Shown here in pieces: positions 61,960 to 64,000 of a stretch of 64,000 nucleotides of DNA. The notes under the pieces were generated by a model. The model searched no databases. It was not told the DNA's origin and saw only the letters and a program-made list of their open reading frames with translations. A program made the position numbers and the translations under genes. This stretch comes from RGIG5612 sp050944475 (GTDB lineage: Bacteria > Bacillota > Clostridia > Lachnospirales > Lachnospiraceae). Each line of letters starts with the position of its first letter. Positions within the stretch are counted from its first letter, which is position 1. Location of the stretch: contig JBMNRD010000005.1 in assembly GCA_050944475.1 (NCBI GenBank), positions 110,693 through 174,692 on the forward strand, written 5' to 3'.

Positions 61960-62253
61960 ATGAAACCCTGGCTCATCATAGTAATCATTCTTGCCATGCT
62001 GGTTGTCGCGGCAATCGCAAGATGTATATACGAGCTTTACAGCCTTGAGGTAAACAGATACGTCATCCATGCTTCCGGACTGCGGGAGAGGTTCAGACTT
62101 GTTTTTATCTCCGATTTGCATGGTCGCGTTTATGGCAGGGGAAACGAAAAACTTCTTTCGATGATAATCAAGGAAGAGCCGGATGCCGTTTTCATAGGCG
62201 GGGACCTGATAGTCAGCAATCGTCCCGACAAGGACCTTTTTAGGGGTTTCTAG
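61960..62253 (+). pseudogene. metallophosphoesterase, 3'-truncated copy
   Basis: Ninety-seven codons encode a membrane helix (IIVIILAMLVVAAIARCIYEL) and the first part of a YkuE-like calcineurin-fold phosphoesterase: the metal motifs FISDLHG (about residues 50-56) and GGDLIVSN (about 79-86). The frame then stops at 62251-62253 after RPDKDLFRGF; the later GNHD, H and GHxH motifs are missing, so it cannot be active. An identical 5' end reappears at 63909, running out of the window, where the complete gene may lie. Confidence 0.8.
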
Positions 62254-62363
62254 AAACTTAAGAATTTAAAATTACTTCTTAATTTTCTAAAAGTCTTTTT
62301 ATAGATTGGCGGTTCAAGATAAATTACTTGGAAGCCTAACAAATTTAAAGGAGGATGAAATTT

Positions 62364-63257
62364 ATGAAAAAGATTTTAGGAATTTTATTGGCTGTCCTGT
62401 TGACCTTTTCCTTCTTGACAGGATGTTCAGGTCAATCAGCCAAAACAACGTCGAAGCCTGGCGTAGGCCAGACTGAAAGTGAGTCAAGAGAAGAAACAAG
62501 AAACGAAGGGGCAGGTGCTGAAGCCAGTACTAAGACTGAGATGCCTCAAGAAAGCTCAGAAGCAACAGAGGTTGTAGTTAAACCGGAAGATCCATATGCT
62601 GAATTTGAGGTTACGGATGAGTTTATTGACACTAAAGTAATAGGAAAGTCGAGTGGAATGATTCGGCTGAAAGCAAGTGGTTTCTTTATAAAGAAGGGCG
62701 ACAAGAAATATTTGGCTTACTTAGACAGCTATCCTGTTCAGAAGGCGAAGGTTCCGATAATGACATGGACTTCTGATGTGAATGATTATCTTTTGAGTGA
62801 AGATATACCGGTTATGACGATAGAAAAAGAAGATATGGTGTTTGATAAGGGTATCTTGAGGGACATCATATTAGAGCCGGTTAATATTACTGGCTTTACT
62901 ATTCCATTAGTGATGGCTGAGTCAAGTTCGCATACTCCGCATAGTGGGTTTTTGCGTTTTTGTAACGAAGAGAGTTTCGAGATAAAGGACGAAAACGGGA
63001 ATGTTGTTGCTGCAGAGGATCGATTGAATTTAGAGCACGGGAAGACTTATACTGTGACTTACGCGGAAGGGACTGCCTTAAAAGTTCAAGAGTTTGTCGC
63101 TGATTTTGTAATTTATAGCGACGATATCAACAAAGAAGAACTTGTAATCAAAGGGGAACCGACTGTGGAAGGACATGCGGTCTATGATTTCTCTAGTGTT
63201 GAGCCTGGTTTTTACTTTGTTGCTTTTGGGTATGGCGGAATTATTGAAGTAAAGTAA
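62364..63257 (+). CDS. putative lipoprotein of unknown function
   Basis: The 297-aa precursor has signal peptide KKILGILLAVLLTFSFLTGC with lipobox LTGC, a Ser/Thr/Glu-rich linker to about residue 75, and then a beta-rich domain (FEVTDEFIDTKVIGKSSGMI, GFFIKKGDKKYLAYLDSYPV) without recognised family. The ATG at 62364 is chosen because AAAGGAGG lies nine bases before it; an ATG at 62355 touches the ribosome site. It has its own terminator and is more AT-rich than nifJ. It stands between two copies of the nifJ-end/phosphoesterase-start segment, so it may have come with the rearrangement. Confidence 0.75.
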   Translation: MKKILGILLAVLLTFSFLTGCSGQSAKTTSKPGVGQTESESREETRNEGAGAEASTKTEMPQESSEATEVVVKPEDPYAEFEVTDEFIDTKVIGKSSGMIRLKASGFFIKKGDKKYLAYLDSYPVQKAKVPIMTWTSDVNDYLLSEDIPVMTIEKEDMVFDKGILRDIILEPVNITGFTIPLVMAESSSHTPHSGFLRFCNEESFEIKDENGNVVAAEDRLNLEHGKTYTVTYAEGTALKVQEFVADFVIYSDDINKEELVIKGEPTVEGHAVYDFSSVEPGFYFVAFGYGGIIEVK

Positions 63258-63270
63258 AGAAGTAATTTTA

Positions 63271-63298
63271 AAAGCGTCGGTTTTATCGGCGCTTTTTT
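63271..63298 (+). terminator. terminator after the lipoprotein gene
   Basis: AAAAGCGTCG (63271-63280) pairs with CGGCGCTTTT (63288-63297, with a wobble pair) around a 7-nt loop and is followed by a T-run. Confidence 0.85.
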
Positions 63299-63441
63299 AT
63301 GACTTTTTATGGTAAAAAACTTATGGTAATATGGATATATATGGACATGGGTCAAGGCGAGAATTTTAATAGTTTTTAGACGCCGATGGGAGGGATAGGT
63401 GGTTTATCTTCTGGGATATTAGATTATGCAGGTAGTGGTGG

Positions 63442-63832
63442 AAAAATTCAAGGGAAATACAGTAAAAGGCAGCCAGTTCAGGAAACCCCTTCTTGAGTTT
63501 TCCGGGGCATGTGCAGGTTGCGGTGAGACGGCACAGTTTGCAGCGGCCGGTAAGGATGTAAAAAAGAAGGATCTTGCCGGAATCGCCATGAGCTACGGAT
63601 ATGTCTATGTTGCTCAGATTGCGATGGTGCGGACATGAACCAGTGCATCAAGGCATTTGTTGAGGCTGAAAGCTCTGAGGGACTGTCATTGATAATTGCC
63701 TATGCTCCCTGCATTAACTGCAGAATTAAAGGAGGCATGCAAAATGCGCAGGCAGAGGAGAAGTACGCCGTTACTTCAGGCTACTGGAATCTCCTCAGGT
63801 ACAATTATCTAAAGAAACTTGCCGAACTGTAA
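63442..63832 (+). pseudogene. nifJ 3'-end fragment with two internal deletions and a frameshift
   Basis: The segment aligns with nifJ 60738-61883, with a few substitutions. The copy jumps from GAGACG (nifJ near 60827) to GCACAG (near 61404), losing 576 bp in frame. It has one G less in the GCGATGGG stretch (near 63627), causing a frameshift. It lacks 177 bp between two CAGGTAC heptamers (nifJ 61670-61676 and 61847-61853). The end, LKKLAEL and stop, is the same. It cannot encode an active enzyme. Confidence 0.92.
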
Positions 63833-63860
63833 AAACAGGTTTATAATGATGTAAGATTTA

Positions 63861-63892
63861 ATAAATGCCCGGTAGAACTGCCGGGCATTTAT
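63861..63892 (+). terminator. hairpin after the nifJ fragment (copy 2)
   Basis: The 12-bp stem ATAAATGCCCGG/CCGGGCATTTAT is the same as in copy 1, while the loop has changed (TAGAACTG instead of TCGACCTG). A conserved stem with a varied loop suggests that the structure matters. Confidence 0.6.
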
Positions 63893-63908
63893 GAGATAAG
63901 GAAGAAGC

Positions 63909-64000
63909 ATGAAACCCTGGCTCATCATAGTAATCATTCTTGCCATGCTGGTTGTCGCGGCAATCGCAAGATGTATATACGAGCTTTACAGCCTTGAGGT
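63909..64000 (+). CDS. metallophosphoesterase, 5' part (continues outside window)
   Basis: The ATG opens the same membrane-anchored start (KPWLIIVIILAMLVVAAIA) as the truncated copy at 61960 and is identical to it over all 92 visible bases. The metal-binding motifs lie beyond the window edge. It is inferred to be the intact gene, with the earlier copy as the remnant, but this cannot be verified here. Confidence 0.7.
   Translation, partial: MKPWLIIVIILAMLVVAAIARCIYELYSLE

Larger units (their letters stand above)
63442..64000 (+). repeat. second copy of the nifJ 3' end / phosphoesterase 5' end segment
   Basis: Apart from the deletions in the nifJ part, this segment repeats 60738-62051. The intergenic piece differs at a few positions, and the first 92 bases of the phosphoesterase gene are identical. 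The two copies flank the truncated phosphoesterase end and the lipoprotein gene. The repeat continues beyond the window. Confidence 0.9.

Noticed and set aside
1..64000. CRISPR array
   Set aside because: No series of regularly spaced identical repeats with unique spacers was seen; the tandem repeats found have two units only.

Overview
The window looks like a chromosomal segment of an anaerobic Clostridia member, most likely Lachnospiraceae-like. The grounds are a low-GC Gram-positive gene style with strong GGAGG ribosome sites, TTGACA/TATAAT-type promoters, a CIRCE-controlled groESL, a one-polypeptide pyruvate:ferredoxin oxidoreductase, a DUF5688 protein, and the MraZ-led division and cell-wall cluster. 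The genus is inference only.

Layout. (1) 1-6530: catabolic or redox genes. A CocE/NonD hydrolase tail, a nitroreductase, a decayed membrane-protein gene and an acetyl-esterase-like hydrolase precede a three-gene operon. That operon encodes a bis-MGD molybdenum/tungsten enzyme of the acetylene hydratase/transhydroxylase/catechol dehydroxylase type, a small 2x[4Fe-4S] protein and a DUF4213/DUF364 protein. (2) 6692-15050: ychF and lgt, then a surface-glycan operon: a Wzy-like membrane protein, two GT2 glycosyltransferases, UDP-galactopyranose mutase, and a wHTH-cytidylyltransferase-choline kinase fusion with its own promoter and inverted-repeat operator. The next gene of this operon survives only as a 20-codon stub (15047-15109). 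(3) 15110-33424: a visibly AT-rich acquired block. It holds a coiled-coil gene on the minus strand, a divergent translationally coupled four-gene operon that looks like a defence system (a broken small gene, a 921-aa unknown protein, a 1719-aa DEAH/DUF1998 helicase related to DruE, and a 573-aa NERD-UvrD helicase), a dead IS256-family element with an intact 8-bp target duplication, and a minus-strand ABC transporter/two-component operon with a DUF1287 gene and a duplicated promoter.

(4) 33425-43245: the division and cell-wall cluster mraZ-rsmH-ftsL-ftsI-mraY-murD-ftsW-ftsQ-like-ftsZ. It is preceded by phased A-tracts, a promoter and four MraZ boxes at exact 10-bp spacing. (5) 43277-55838: ogg, CIRCE-groES-groEL, a DMT transporter, HAD phosphatase, nrdR, yqeG, a heterodimeric ABC exporter, an aroD-shikimate-kinase-like fusion, efp and a DUF5688 gene. 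(6) 55843-64000: tRNA-Arg(CCG), an unusual lipoprotein joining a ceramidase-like domain to a DUF6273-like domain, nifJ, and a rearranged tail. In the tail the 3' end of nifJ and the 5' end of a metallophosphoesterase are duplicated around a lipoprotein gene; the second nifJ copy carries two in-frame deletions and a frameshift.

The strongest candidate for an undescribed system is the 15839-25972 operon. Its helicase recalls Druantia type III DruE, and the 921-aa partner takes the place of DruH. The NERD-SF1 helicase and the small upstream gene are not part of the standard Druantia description known to me, and the small gene is broken in this genome.
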